Assembly (NCBI RefSeq): GCF_047302465.1
Contig: NZ_CP178621.1
Span: forward strand, 3,348,001-3,412,000
From: JACMRP01 sp047302465
GTDB lineage: Bacteria > Bdellovibrionota > Bdellovibrionia > Bdellovibrionales > Bdellovibrionaceae
DNA length: 64,000 nucleotides
Reading direction: 5' to 3'
Shown: positions 52,745 to 60,787 of the stretch, one piece after another
How positions within the stretch are numbered: the stretch's first letter is position 1
Layout of the letters: each line of letters begins with the position of its first letter
The notes under the pieces: generated by a model
The model's database searches: none
What the model saw: only the letters and a program-made list of their open reading frames with translations
Told to the model about the DNA's origin: nothing
Made by a program: the position numbers and the translations under genes

Positions 52745-53839
52745 TCATCGCCGTTTCATTTTAATGTGTTCATACATCGTCTTTGTGCGTTTCTTCATTT
52801 TTTCCCTTTCAAGACGCAGCTTTACAGGATCTTCGTTGATCTCTTTACGCTGCAACTCGCGACGTAATTTTTGGTACCGTTTCCAGCGATCTTCATCCAA
52901 AATTCCAGACTCCAACGCGCCTAACACAGCACAGCCAGGCTCGGTCCGATGAGCACAATCCGCAAAACGACATTGAATCTCAAGCTCGACCAGATCCGAA
53001 AACTGAGCTTCCACTCCAGCATCTTGATCCATCATTGGAAGCGAGCGCATACCCGGTGTATCGATCACGATCGCTCCGTTCTCAAGGAAGAACAAATGAC
53101 GAGCCGTCGTGGTGTGTTTTCCACGATCATCTCCCTTGCGAATTTCTTGAGTTTCTAAAACTTCTTTCTGCAAAAGATAGTTGGTCAATGTCGACTTCCC
53201 AACTCCGGAAGAGCCAACAAAAACAACGGACTTTCCAGGCTGGAAATATTTCTCCAGCACTTGCATGTTGATGCTCTCTTGCACGCTGACGGCATGAATA
53301 TCGACGCCGACGATTTCCGAACTCAGTTCTTCCGCCAAGGCATCGATATTTTTCGCAAGCTCGGCCTTCGTGATCAAAATCACCGGAATTGCACCACTAT
53401 CCCACACCAAACTCAAATACCGCTCTAACCGAGCAATATTGAAATCGATGTTGGCCGACGTCAGAATAAAGGCATAGTCGATATTGCTTGCCAAAATCTG
53501 TGCATCGTTACCACCGACAGCAGCCCGATACATGCACGACTTTCTTGCTAAAACTTTTTCAACAAGAGCAACGTTTTGAGTCTCTTCATATTTGCAGAGA
53601 ACCCAGTCACCGACAGATGGCAACTCCATCCGTGAATGAGTCTGAAAACGATATCTTCCGGGCAATTCTGCCCAGACGTTTTGGCTATCACTAATTTGCA
53701 CCCGCCAACGATCGCGTTCTTCTCCACTGACGCGGCCAAGAACCCACGAAGTCATGTCTGAATTTACTTCTAAAACCTGTTGTTCAAAATAATTATTCCA
53801 TCCCCAACGGAGAAGGAAATCTTGATTCGTTAATTTCAA
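52745..53839 (-). CDS. rsgA: Ribosome small subunit-dependent GTPase A
   Basis: RsgA (YjeQ) is a GTPase that helps late 30S maturation. The 364-aa product shows an N-terminal OB fold and the circularly permuted GTPase order: G4 LITKAEL, then G1 VGSSGVGKSTLTNYL, then G3 VIDTPGMRSL. The C-terminal zinc region is CRFADCAHRTEPGCAV. The tail is rich in Lys/Arg (EREKMKKRTKTMYEHIKMKRR). The start is TTG (53837-53839), with GGGG 6 nt upstream; no ATG is available at the right place. A promoter lies at 54011, and a 15-codon ORF lies in between. Confidence 0.95.
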   Translation of the reverse strand: MKLTNQDFLLRWGWNNYFEQQVLEVNSDMTSWVLGRVSGEERDRWRVQISDSQNVWAELPGRYRFQTHSRMELPSVGDWVLCKYEETQNVALVEKVLARKSCMYRAAVGGNDAQILASNIDYAFILTSANIDFNIARLERYLSLVWDSGAIPVILITKAELAKNIDALAEELSSEIVGVDIHAVSVQESINMQVLEKYFQPGKSVVFVGSSGVGKSTLTNYLLQKEVLETQEIRKGDDRGKHTTTARHLFFLENGAIVIDTPGMRSLPMMDQDAGVEAQFSDLVELEIQCRFADCAHRTEPGCAVLGALESGILDEDRWKRYQKLRRELQRKEINEDPVKLRLEREKMKKRTKTMYEHIKMKRR

Positions 53840-53921
53840 GGAATACCCCTAAGTTAAATTGAATAAATAAAACCTAAGGTCTTCTTTTGTATTTATATAT
53901 GAGGCTAAATTTCAGAGTCTC

Positions 53922-53969
53922 TTAAAGACAAAAGAGGACCACTACTGAATTGATTTTTGTTACAATCAT
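53922..53969 (-). CDS. 15-aa small ORF in the rsgA leader
   Basis: AAGGAGG lies 4 nt before the ATG of MIVTKINSVVVLFCL. It is the first ORF after the strong promoter at 54011 and ends 82 bp before rsgA. It resembles the 52554 ORF in ribosome site and MI start. A leader-peptide role is possible. Confidence 0.4.
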   Translation of the reverse strand: MIVTKINSVVVLFCL

Positions 53970-54010
53970 AAGTCCTCCTTATTGAGATGAGACACCGGCG
54001 TCTCACAGAC

Positions 54011-54039
54011 AATATAGACAAATATTAGTCCCGTTGCAA
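54011..54039 (-). promoter_or_regulatory. Sigma70-like promoter upstream of rsgA
   Basis: On the minus strand TTGCAA (54034-54039), 17-nt spacer ending TTGTC, TATATT (54011-54016). A hairpin TGAGAC-GCCGGT-GTCTCA follows at 53988-54005, starting at about the first transcribed bases. The rest of the interval up to 54218 holds nothing else I can support. Confidence 0.65.
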
Positions 54040-54218
54040 GCCCCTTTCAGACCATCTCAATCTGAAACCCTCTTCTATAATAGATTTGAGCCTGACGTTG
54101 TTCTAGACGAATTCAAGAACCTAGACGACCTTGACCTCGCCGTCCCCGCAAATATCCGTTGAGAGTTCGGACCTGATTTTGCACTTCTTAAGTGTGTATC
54201 GTCGAACCGGGAGAACGT

Positions 54219-54731
54219 ATGAATAGTCGACATTTGTATTTGGCACTCTTATGTACGACAACACTCGCCGCATGTTCACCACAAGGTACCACCTTCCACA
54301 CTGGAGCCGGAACCACAACTCTGGGATCTACAGCAAATACCGACAACTCTGGCACTGAGAAAGAAAACACCGATTCTCCGCAACCAGAACCTGCAGAACC
54401 ACCACCAGTGACCCTCGGAAGCTATCCTTGGATTATCGTCACCGGTTACCACTACTCTCACGACAGCAAAGTGGCCATTTTCAAGGGGATATCCTGGGAT
54501 GAAAACTGGGATGATGATGAACCCCTTCCCGACGGAACGCCTTTTTTTTCGGGCTATGTGATACGCAAAGATGATAGAAGAACAAAATATCCTATAGAGA
54601 TTGAAGACGCACGCAAAGGTCGTCTTTCATTCACAGTACCGGCATCTTGGGTGCATGAAGATATGCTTGTCGTTCTATCTGGTCCCGGGTACCAAAATGA
54701 AGATTTTAGAGTTTGTGATTTTGAGAATTAA
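54219..54731 (+). CDS. Lipoprotein of unknown function
   Basis: The 170-aa product has a signal and lipobox (CTTTLAAC, Cys about 19) followed by a Thr/Gly/Ser- and Pro/Glu-rich linker (STANTDNSGTEKENTDS, QPEPAEPPP). A compact C-terminal domain of about 105 residues begins LGSYPWIIVTGYHY; the last residues are FRVCDFEN. No known family. GGGAGA lies 5 nt before ATG 54219; the in-frame codons upstream lack a ribosome site. It converges on the cyclase gene, with stop codons interlocked at 54728-54731. Confidence 0.8.
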   Translation: MNSRHLYLALLCTTTLAACSPQGTTFHTGAGTTTLGSTANTDNSGTEKENTDSPQPEPAEPPPVTLGSYPWIIVTGYHYSHDSKVAIFKGISWDENWDDDEPLPDGTPFFSGYVIRKDDRRTKYPIEIEDARKGRLSFTVPASWVHEDMLVVLSGPGYQNEDFRVCDFEN

Positions 54732-57007
54732 AGAGATCTAAAATAATTTAGCAGTTTTTGTTTTTTATCTAGGGTTAGATTTGTAAATAGAATACCGTGA
54801 CGATAACCATCTTCATCGGGAAAACTCCACCGAACTTCGCCGGATACCAATGTCAACCCCTCTTCTCGGCAGAAAGCTTCCAGTCGCCCATCTTGAGAAT
54901 GAAAATTAAAACTTAATGTAGTTCCTTTGCCAAAATAAGAATTTAAACGCACGGAAATCCCAGAGGCTGAATAGTCAAGAACAACACCATTCCCGCGATC
55001 ACTACGAATTTCAACATCTCTTTTTATCAGAACAAAACGCTCATCCGTACGCTTTAACTTTGCAACGTCTTGATATCGCGTAAGCGCTGTTTTCAATGTC
55101 TCGCGGTCATCCTGATAAGGATTGAATTCATAAGACTCTCCGAGCTCTACTTGATGTTTCACGGGAATTCTTTTTTGAACGAATTGGTATGTACTAGCAC
55201 CACGTCCCTTAAGACGATCCCAAGTACCACCCCCACAAAGGATTTGGTAAACCTCACATGCGGCCTCTAGCCTTTTTGCATAGTTCACACTGCGACCGAA
55301 TAGAGTCAAATCCACCTTACGTTTTCCACCGAGATCCCCGATATAGACTTCCCCCGTATTAATCCCGATACGTAGAGGAAAAAATGGAGAATCCCCTTTA
55401 GCATGAAGATTTCTTTCAACCGCTTCTCGCTGAATGCGAACGGCGCATTGAAGCGCCTGATCCGCATGCGTATCATCTTGCGGACTATTCTTGTCATACT
55501 GGTATCCAAACGAACAAAGAAGGCCGTCCCCCATCGAGCGATCTACAATCCCTCCGGACTCATGTACCAAATCGGCCATTCTACTTAAGACAACACGCAA
55601 CTCTTTAAAAATCTGAGCAGGACTGCTTTCCTCAGCGGTCTCTGAAAAGCCTACGATATCAATGAACATCACCGTCAGAACTTGGCTTTTGGGCTCAAGC
55701 CAGCTTGCCAAATTATTTCTCAGCAAAGTCTTCAGCTTTTGAGGACCAATCATCCCTTCCAAGGAAAAATGCAGATCCCGAGACTTTTGATCGGCAACAC
55801 GAGCCTTTTCATAAAAAATCAGAATGCTTGTAAAAAACAACCCCAATGCCGGAAACGCCCACGGCACCAACAGATTGTGAAATGAAAAAACATAAATTCC
55901 CAGGCCGATACAAATGGATTCCAAAAGAAACAACGTAACTAAAAATGGGACCGCTCCTAACAGCAATGCAATGGTTGCCCCGAGAACACAAGCAAACAAC
56001 AAAAACAAAGGCTCTCCGCCGATGGGCTTAAGCCACTTCCCAGTCAATCCATTATTAAGAACCTCTGCCATGATAAAAGGCCCCGGCATCATGCCCGCCG
56101 GTGTGTTTTTAAATTTCGTAGCTCCTTGAACCATGTCTGCAAAAATCAGGACGATGTCATCTTTGCGAATTTCTTCTAGCTCTTGGCCGCTCCGTGCTTT
56201 CTTGAGTAAAGAAACCAGACTGTAGGTGCGCTTCCAATACTCCGCAGCCGGAGCCAGATTCACAAGAACCTTGCCTTGATCATTCGTTGGAATCACATGC
56301 GAATTAAAAACCAAGGACTGTTCACGCACCGCCAAACCAGGATCCAAATTCAATCCCCAAAATGGCAATGCCTGACTATCGCTCGAGCGAATGATCGGTT
56401 TAATGTAACCATCGTCTTCGTAGTTCGTATGCCCTATATGATCAAAAGAGTCCGAAATGCTCAAATCCGGTCCATAGAAATAACCTTGTGTAATTTTCAA
56501 CCAAGGCAAAGAGTTCATATCAAAACTAAAACTTTGAACAGGCAATTCCGAGAACCCCAAAATTTGTTTCGGCACGAAGAATGCCGAAGCTGTTACGGGC
56601 GAAGCCGCATGAAGACTCTCATTAAGTAGCTGCGTTTGTTTGTGATCCTTACTCAAAGGCAGAGGAAAAGTTTTATCGATAAAGATAGCCTGAGGCTTTG
56701 CCTTGGCCAGTGATTGAAAGAGAGCAGTCCACTCCTCGATGGGAATAAACTCCAGGCCCATATCAGTCATCGTCTTGTGATCAACCGCATACATCTTGAT
56801 TCGCGGGTCCAGTTTTGGATAAAGCCCCGCCCAATTACGAAGACGAAAATCTAAAGGGTGCACAACTTGATTGTAGATAAATTCAGATCCACCAAAAATA
56901 TGCAGGCTTAAAAGAAGAAAATAGCAAAGCGCCGCCAACCCAATGGCTTTTCCAAATGGCATATTGGTGACTGAATACCAGCTTTGAAGCTCAGAGCGTT
57001 TTTTCAA
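54728..57007 (-). CDS. CHASE2-class III adenylate/guanylate cyclase-PilZ receptor
   Basis: The 759-aa product joins three modules. After one membrane helix (about 19-38) comes a CHASE2-like extracytoplasmic sensor (LDFRLRNWAGLYPKLDPRI to about 325), then two or three helices (333-398). The class III cyclase follows (about 440-600), with both metal Asp (450 in FIDIVGFS, 494 in SMGDGLL), Asp566 in the purine-contact position, and Asn575 and Arg579 in NYAKR. Arg490 replaces the usual Lys. At the C-terminus RTDER (653-657) and DYSASG (678-683) are the two c-di-GMP motifs of PilZ (RxxxR and DxSxxG). So it likely makes cAMP (or cGMP) under control of an outside signal and c-di-GMP. The start is TTG with GAGG 7 nt upstream. 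Confidence 0.9.
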   Translation of the reverse strand: MKKRSELQSWYSVTNMPFGKAIGLAALCYFLLLSLHIFGGSEFIYNQVVHPLDFRLRNWAGLYPKLDPRIKMYAVDHKTMTDMGLEFIPIEEWTALFQSLAKAKPQAIFIDKTFPLPLSKDHKQTQLLNESLHAASPVTASAFFVPKQILGFSELPVQSFSFDMNSLPWLKITQGYFYGPDLSISDSFDHIGHTNYEDDGYIKPIIRSSDSQALPFWGLNLDPGLAVREQSLVFNSHVIPTNDQGKVLVNLAPAAEYWKRTYSLVSLLKKARSGQELEEIRKDDIVLIFADMVQGATKFKNTPAGMMPGPFIMAEVLNNGLTGKWLKPIGGEPLFLLFACVLGATIALLLGAVPFLVTLFLLESICIGLGIYVFSFHNLLVPWAFPALGLFFTSILIFYEKARVADQKSRDLHFSLEGMIGPQKLKTLLRNNLASWLEPKSQVLTVMFIDIVGFSETAEESSPAQIFKELRVVLSRMADLVHESGGIVDRSMGDGLLCSFGYQYDKNSPQDDTHADQALQCAVRIQREAVERNLHAKGDSPFFPLRIGINTGEVYIGDLGGKRKVDLTLFGRSVNYAKRLEAACEVYQILCGGGTWDRLKGRGASTYQFVQKRIPVKHQVELGESYEFNPYQDDRETLKTALTRYQDVAKLKRTDERFVLIKRDVEIRSDRGNGVVLDYSASGISVRLNSYFGKGTTLSFNFHSQDGRLEAFCREEGLTLVSGEVRWSFPDEDGYRHGILFTNLTLDKKQKLLNYFRSL

Positions 57008-57158
57008 GGTATAGCCTCATGACAATACTTTATTTTTTGGTTCATAAGGCAGGGACAGCAAGCTGATACCCGAAGACGTCGAGTCGGTGTTAGCAAGGAA
57101 TGTGGTTCGACTACACCAGATGGTAAATACAGAGTGGGCCCTTTGGGCCAAGGTCATA
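57008..57158. other. Intergenic region upstream of the cyclase
   Basis: No gene seen. It holds a GGCCC-TTT-GGGCC hairpin (57138-57150) and must contain the cyclase promoter, but I found no clear -35/-10 pair. Confidence 0.4.
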
Positions 57159-57190
57159 ACAAAAAGGCCAGAGTATAAGCTCTGGCCTTC
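57159..57190 (-). terminator. Rho-independent terminator of the infA-tex-31aa transcript
   Basis: On the minus strand: AAGGCCAGAG, loop CTTATA, CTCTGGCCTT, then TTTTGTT. Stem about 10 bp. Confidence 0.92.
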
Positions 57191-57205
57191 AGTGATTTAA
57201 TTCAT

Positions 57206-57291
57206 AATCAGAAACTACTTTCTGATTCTACAATCGAAATCCGCAATTACTTGCGGAATCGGCAACTGAGATTCGCAACTACTTGCGGAAT
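57206..57291 (-). repeat. Three consecutive 4-nt-loop hairpins
   Basis: Hairpins at 57206-57227 (9-bp perfect stem), 57240-57257 (7 bp) and 57272-57289 (7 bp with one G-T). In the transcript their loops read GUAG, GUAA and GUAG, each closed by AA/UU. The last of these contains the UAG stop of the 31-aa ORF. Spacing between hairpins is 12-14 nt. Confidence 0.75.
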
Positions 57292-57374
57292 TTTGCCTTC
57301 GTCATTCTTTTCTTTTTAGAAAGTCTTTTAGCTTTGTGACGTGAACTTTTGTTTTTTGCTTTTGCTTTAGCCAT
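57279..57374 (-). CDS. 31-aa very basic protein downstream of tex
   Basis: The ORF (MAKAKAKNKSSRHKAKRLSK then KKRMTKAKFRK) starts 12 bp after the tex stop, with AGGGGG 7 nt before the ATG. Sixteen of its 31 residues are Lys, Arg or His and there are no acidic residues. The size and charge are those of a small ribosomal or rRNA-binding protein; KKKRMTKAKFRK faintly recalls the COX24/bS22-type basic peptides, but this is a guess. It shares a transcript with infA and tex, both linked to translation or RNA. The stop codon lies in a hairpin loop and a chain of hairpins plus a terminator follows. Confidence 0.72.
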   Translation of the reverse strand: MAKAKAKNKSSRHKAKRLSKKKRMTKAKFRK

Positions 57375-57385
57375 GTTGTAGCCCC

Positions 57386-59779
57386 CTATTTTTTATCGTT
57401 GATATTCAATAATGCTGCAAACGGATTGTTAAATGGATTGCCCGCAGGTTTTCCACCACCACGTTGATCGCGATCGCCACCACGGTCTTGACGATGTCCC
57501 TGATCTCTACGAGGACCGCCACCATGTTGAGGTCTGCCGCCGCCTGGCCCACCCGCTCTTGGTCCGCCACCTTGTGCAGACTTCATATCGCGAGGAGCTT
57601 TGTGCTCTGGAGCATCGTCCAATTTCATCGTTAATGAAATCTGATTCTTCTCCATGTCCACTTTCAATACTTTCACTGTCACTTGGTCGCCTGGATTTAC
57701 CACTTTACGAGGGTCTTCCACGAACTTGTTAGACAAAGCACTAATGTGTACCAAACCATCTTGATGAACACCGATATCTACGAAAGCACCGAAGTTCGTT
57801 ACGTTCGTCACGATACCTGGGCAGATCATTTGCTCTTTAAGATCTTTCACTTCAAAGATGTCATCGCGGAATTGGAAAACTTTAAACGGATCACGAGGAT
57901 CGCGTCCCGGTTTTTCAAGCTCTTTCACGATATCATCAAATGTAAAGTCACCAATCAAAGCCGCCCACTTAGTTCTCAAAGCTAACAACTTCTTCGCACC
58001 ATCACCAACAACGTCAGGGATTGCACAACCAAGCTCTTGAACCATATCGCGAACCGCTGTGTAGCGCTCTGGATGAATACCTGTATTATCCAAAACAACT
58101 TTACCGCCGTGGATTCTCAAGAAACCCGCAGCTTGTTCGTATACTTTTGTAGAGAATTTAGGAACTTTCAAAAGCTCAGAACGCTCCGTGAAAAGACCTT
58201 TCGTTTTTCTGTGCTCAACGATGTTGTTCGCAAGAGCAGGTCCGATACCGGATACGAAAGACAATAAAGCTGTTGAAGCCGTATTCAAATCCACGCCCAC
58301 GTTATTCACGCAAGACTCTACCACTGCTTCCAACGACTTCTTCAAAGAAGGTTGGTTCACATCATGCTGGTACTGACCAACACCGATAGATTTTGGATCG
58401 ATTTTCACAAGTTCCGCCAAAGGATCTTGCAAACGACGCGCGATAGAGATCGCACCTTTCACAGTAATATCCAAATCAGGGAATTCCTGACGAGCAACAT
58501 CTGAAGCCGAATAAACGCTGGCACCAGATTCATTCACCATCACCACTGGGATGTTGGATTTCAAGTCTTTCAGAATTTTTCTCAAGAAGACTTCAGTCTC
58601 GCGACCGGCAGTTCCGTTACCGACAGCAATCGCCTCGATTTGGATTTGCTTTAAAACTTCTTTAAACAGAACTTTTGCTTTTTCTTCAGCGTTATCGCCC
58701 AAAGTGTAAAGAACCGTGTGAGAAATAAAGTTACCGCCTTTATCGATCAACGCAACTTTACAACCCGTTCTCAAACCAGGGTCGACACCCAAGATACATT
58801 TTGGTCCGTACGGAGATGCTAACAAAAGCTTACGCACATTCTCTGCGAAAACCTTGATGGCCTCTTCGTCGCCTTTTTCCTTCAACATGCGATGAACTTC
58901 GTTCACCACAGAAGGAACCACGTAAACATTCAAAGCCAAACGCGCACATTGAGCCAAATAGTCGCCAATCGCATTGTCCGGGTTTTTTGTCGCATAAGAT
59001 GTGAATGTTCTGAGCAAATCTTCTTCATCACCCTTCACATCGACAGAAAGCTCTTCCTCCTGCCAACCACGTCTCATTGCCATATAACGATGAGAACTCT
59101 TGGTTTCAAGAAGGCTTTTCACAGGCTCTTCGAACTCTTTGTACATTTCGAACTTAGAGTGCGGTTTGTAGCCCTTCGCCGCTTTTGCAATCACGCGGCC
59201 TTTTTCCATATAGTTTTTGTTCACGATGCTACGAAGATCGGCATCATTGGCGATTTTATCAACAATGATATCTTGAGCGCCTTTAAGCGCTTCTTCGTAA
59301 GTCACGATTTTCGCGGTTGGATTGAGGAAGTTCTTCGCCTTCATCTCCATGGTTTCTGAGTCTTTCAAAAGACCGTGACCCATGTCCCAAATCCAATTTG
59401 CCAAAGGTTCCAAACCTGCTTCGCGCGCGATGGTTGCTTTGGTTTTTTTCTTTTTCTTGAACGGCTTGTAGATCTCTTCAAGTTCTCCAAGATCCCAAGA
59501 AAGATCGATACGCTTTTTGACTTCGGCAGTAAGATTGTTTTGTTCGCCGATTTCTTTAATCAAGAAGGCTTTACGCTTCACGATCTCATTGTAAGTCTCA
59601 TGACCTTCAAGAACCGCACGGATTTGAACCTCATCAAGGTTCCCCGTTTTTTCTTTACGGTAACGAGCGATGAACGGAACAGTTCCACCTTCAGCGGCTA
59701 GTTCAATAACGGCTGCTGCTGATTTTGCCGGAACTGTTGGGATAATACGAGATAAGTAACTCTGAAGAGCTTGATCCAT
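57386..59779 (-). CDS. tex: Tex family RNA-binding transcription accessory protein
   Basis: The 797-aa Tex protein shows the helical N-terminal domain (AAVIELAAEGGTVPFIARYR, KEKTGNLDEVQIRAVLE), a YqgF/RNase-H-like domain (ILGVDPGLRTGCKVALIDKG) and helix-hairpin-helix motifs (NTASTALLSFVSGIGPALANN). The S1 domain reads GIVTNVTNFGAFVDIGVHQD then GLVHISALS. A Gly/Arg/Gln-rich RGG-like tail of about 60 residues follows and probably adds RNA affinity. Tex relates to Spt6 and affects transcription in various bacteria. GAGGT precedes the ATG. It follows infA by 42 bp in the same operon. Confidence 0.95.
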   Translation of the reverse strand: MDQALQSYLSRIIPTVPAKSAAAVIELAAEGGTVPFIARYRKEKTGNLDEVQIRAVLEGHETYNEIVKRKAFLIKEIGEQNNLTAEVKKRIDLSWDLGELEEIYKPFKKKKKTKATIAREAGLEPLANWIWDMGHGLLKDSETMEMKAKNFLNPTAKIVTYEEALKGAQDIIVDKIANDADLRSIVNKNYMEKGRVIAKAAKGYKPHSKFEMYKEFEEPVKSLLETKSSHRYMAMRRGWQEEELSVDVKGDEEDLLRTFTSYATKNPDNAIGDYLAQCARLALNVYVVPSVVNEVHRMLKEKGDEEAIKVFAENVRKLLLASPYGPKCILGVDPGLRTGCKVALIDKGGNFISHTVLYTLGDNAEEKAKVLFKEVLKQIQIEAIAVGNGTAGRETEVFLRKILKDLKSNIPVVMVNESGASVYSASDVARQEFPDLDITVKGAISIARRLQDPLAELVKIDPKSIGVGQYQHDVNQPSLKKSLEAVVESCVNNVGVDLNTASTALLSFVSGIGPALANNIVEHRKTKGLFTERSELLKVPKFSTKVYEQAAGFLRIHGGKVVLDNTGIHPERYTAVRDMVQELGCAIPDVVGDGAKKLLALRTKWAALIGDFTFDDIVKELEKPGRDPRDPFKVFQFRDDIFEVKDLKEQMICPGIVTNVTNFGAFVDIGVHQDGLVHISALSNKFVEDPRKVVNPGDQVTVKVLKVDMEKNQISLTMKLDDAPEHKAPRDMKSAQGGGPRAGGPGGGRPQHGGGPRRDQGHRQDRGGDRDQRGGGKPAGNPFNNPFAALLNINDKK

Positions 59780-59821
59780 AATACCTCTATTTTGATGAAC
59801 GAATAGGAGAGATCAAATGAT

Positions 59822-60040
59822 TTATTTATGACGATACATGATAAGGCCATGGGTCGGATCATACGGAGAAACACCCACAGTTACACGGTCACCCACGACA
59901 ACACGAATGTTGAATCGACGCATTTTACCGCACAACTTTGCAGAGATCTCTACAGTGTTGTCCAATTGAACCTTGTAGATGCCCCCAGCGAGAGCATCTA
60001 TAACCTTACCATCTAATTGAGCTAAATCTTCTTTTGCCAT
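59822..60040 (-). CDS. infA: Translation initiation factor IF-1
   Basis: The 72-aa OB-fold protein begins MAKEDLAQLDGKVIDALAGG and has VQLDNTVEISAKLCGKMRRF, ending DPTHGLIMYRHK. IF-1 binds the 30S A-site during initiation. The ATG at 60040 matches the standard IF-1 N-terminus; an in-frame TTG three codons earlier overlaps the GAGGG ribosome site and is rejected. It stands with tex and a histone-like gene and not in a ribosomal protein operon, so a second infA elsewhere is possible. Confidence 0.95.
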   Translation of the reverse strand: MAKEDLAQLDGKVIDALAGGIYKVQLDNTVEISAKLCGKMRRFNIRVVVGDRVTVGVSPYDPTHGLIMYRHK

Positions 60041-60089
60041 GTCCCTCAATATGTAGGTGAGTTTTGGAAGCTAAGCAATAAAATTTTCA

Positions 60090-60644
60090 CTACGAGGACT
60101 TATAGTTACTGATGAGCATCTTGATTCCTTGCTCAAACAGCACTTCTAAGCGGTCATTTTCGTTCGACAAAATATACCCCCAACCCAAAACCTTGTGTTG
60201 GATTGGTTTATTGGCATCGAACTGAGCAGACATGTTATAAACCTGAGGCTTATCAGATTTATATTTCTGGTAAAGATCTGCCCAACGACCCGCTTCCTCA
60301 CCCGGATTCACCTTTTCAGCTTTTGATTTTTTCTCAGCTTTCGGTGCTTTCTCGGCCTTCGGAGCTTTTTCAGCTTTAGGAGGCTTTTCTGCTTTCGGAG
60401 CTTTTTCCTCTTTAACCGGAGCGGCTTTTGCCGGAACCGGAGGTGGAGGTGGAGCTTTCTCAGCTTTCGGAGCTACTGCTTTCACCGGTTTTGCTGCTGG
60501 AGCTGGAGCCGCTTTTTTGGTGGCCGCAGGTTTCGCCGCAGCCGCCTTAGGCGCTGCCTTCGCAGGTTTCGCCGCTTTCGCAGCAGGTTTTGCAGCCACT
60601 TTAGCTTTTGCTGTGGTTTCTTTTTTTGCAGCTTTTTTCGCCAT
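60090..60644 (-). CDS. Lys/Ala/Pro-rich histone H1-like protein with C-terminal domain
   Basis: The 184-aa product has about 115 residues of Lys/Ala/Pro low complexity (AAKPAAKAAKPAKAAPKAAA), a PPPPP stretch and six PKAEK-type repeats. A folded C-terminal part of about 60 residues follows (GRWADLYQKYKSDKPQVYNM ... VLFEQGIKMLISNYKSS). The tail resembles bacterial H1-like proteins that bind DNA or RNA; the C-terminal domain is not recognised by me. ATG 60644 is chosen because GGAGG lies upstream (spacing about 10) and the low-complexity region begins there. It is the first gene of the infA-tex transcript. Confidence 0.85.
   Translation of the reverse strand: MAKKAAKKETTAKAKVAAKPAAKAAKPAKAAPKAAAAKPAATKKAAPAPAAKPVKAVAPKAEKAPPPPPVPAKAAPVKEEKAPKAEKPPKAEKAPKAEKAPKAEKKSKAEKVNPGEEAGRWADLYQKYKSDKPQVYNMSAQFDANKPIQHKVLGWGYILSNENDRLEVLFEQGIKMLISNYKSS
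60334..60420 (-). repeat. Tandem 18-bp repeats coding AEKxPK
   Basis: About five imperfect copies of a six-codon unit (PKAEKA and PKAEKP variants) within the histone-like gene. Confidence 0.75.
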
Positions 60645-60787
60645 CGACAATGTCCTCCCCTTATGACAAGAAGATCTAGGAATGGTCAAAATCCCTTAAC
60701 ATATGGAGACTTATACTATCACCCGTCGTCTTGACATCAAAAAAATAATAGGATTCTCTTGTGCAAGGCATCACCAAAGAGGTGTTT

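Noticed and set aside
60731..60759. Promoter with perfect TTGACA upstream of lpxD
   Set aside because: The best -10 at 17 nt is TTCTCT, too weak to call; another -10-like TATACT upstream has no -35.
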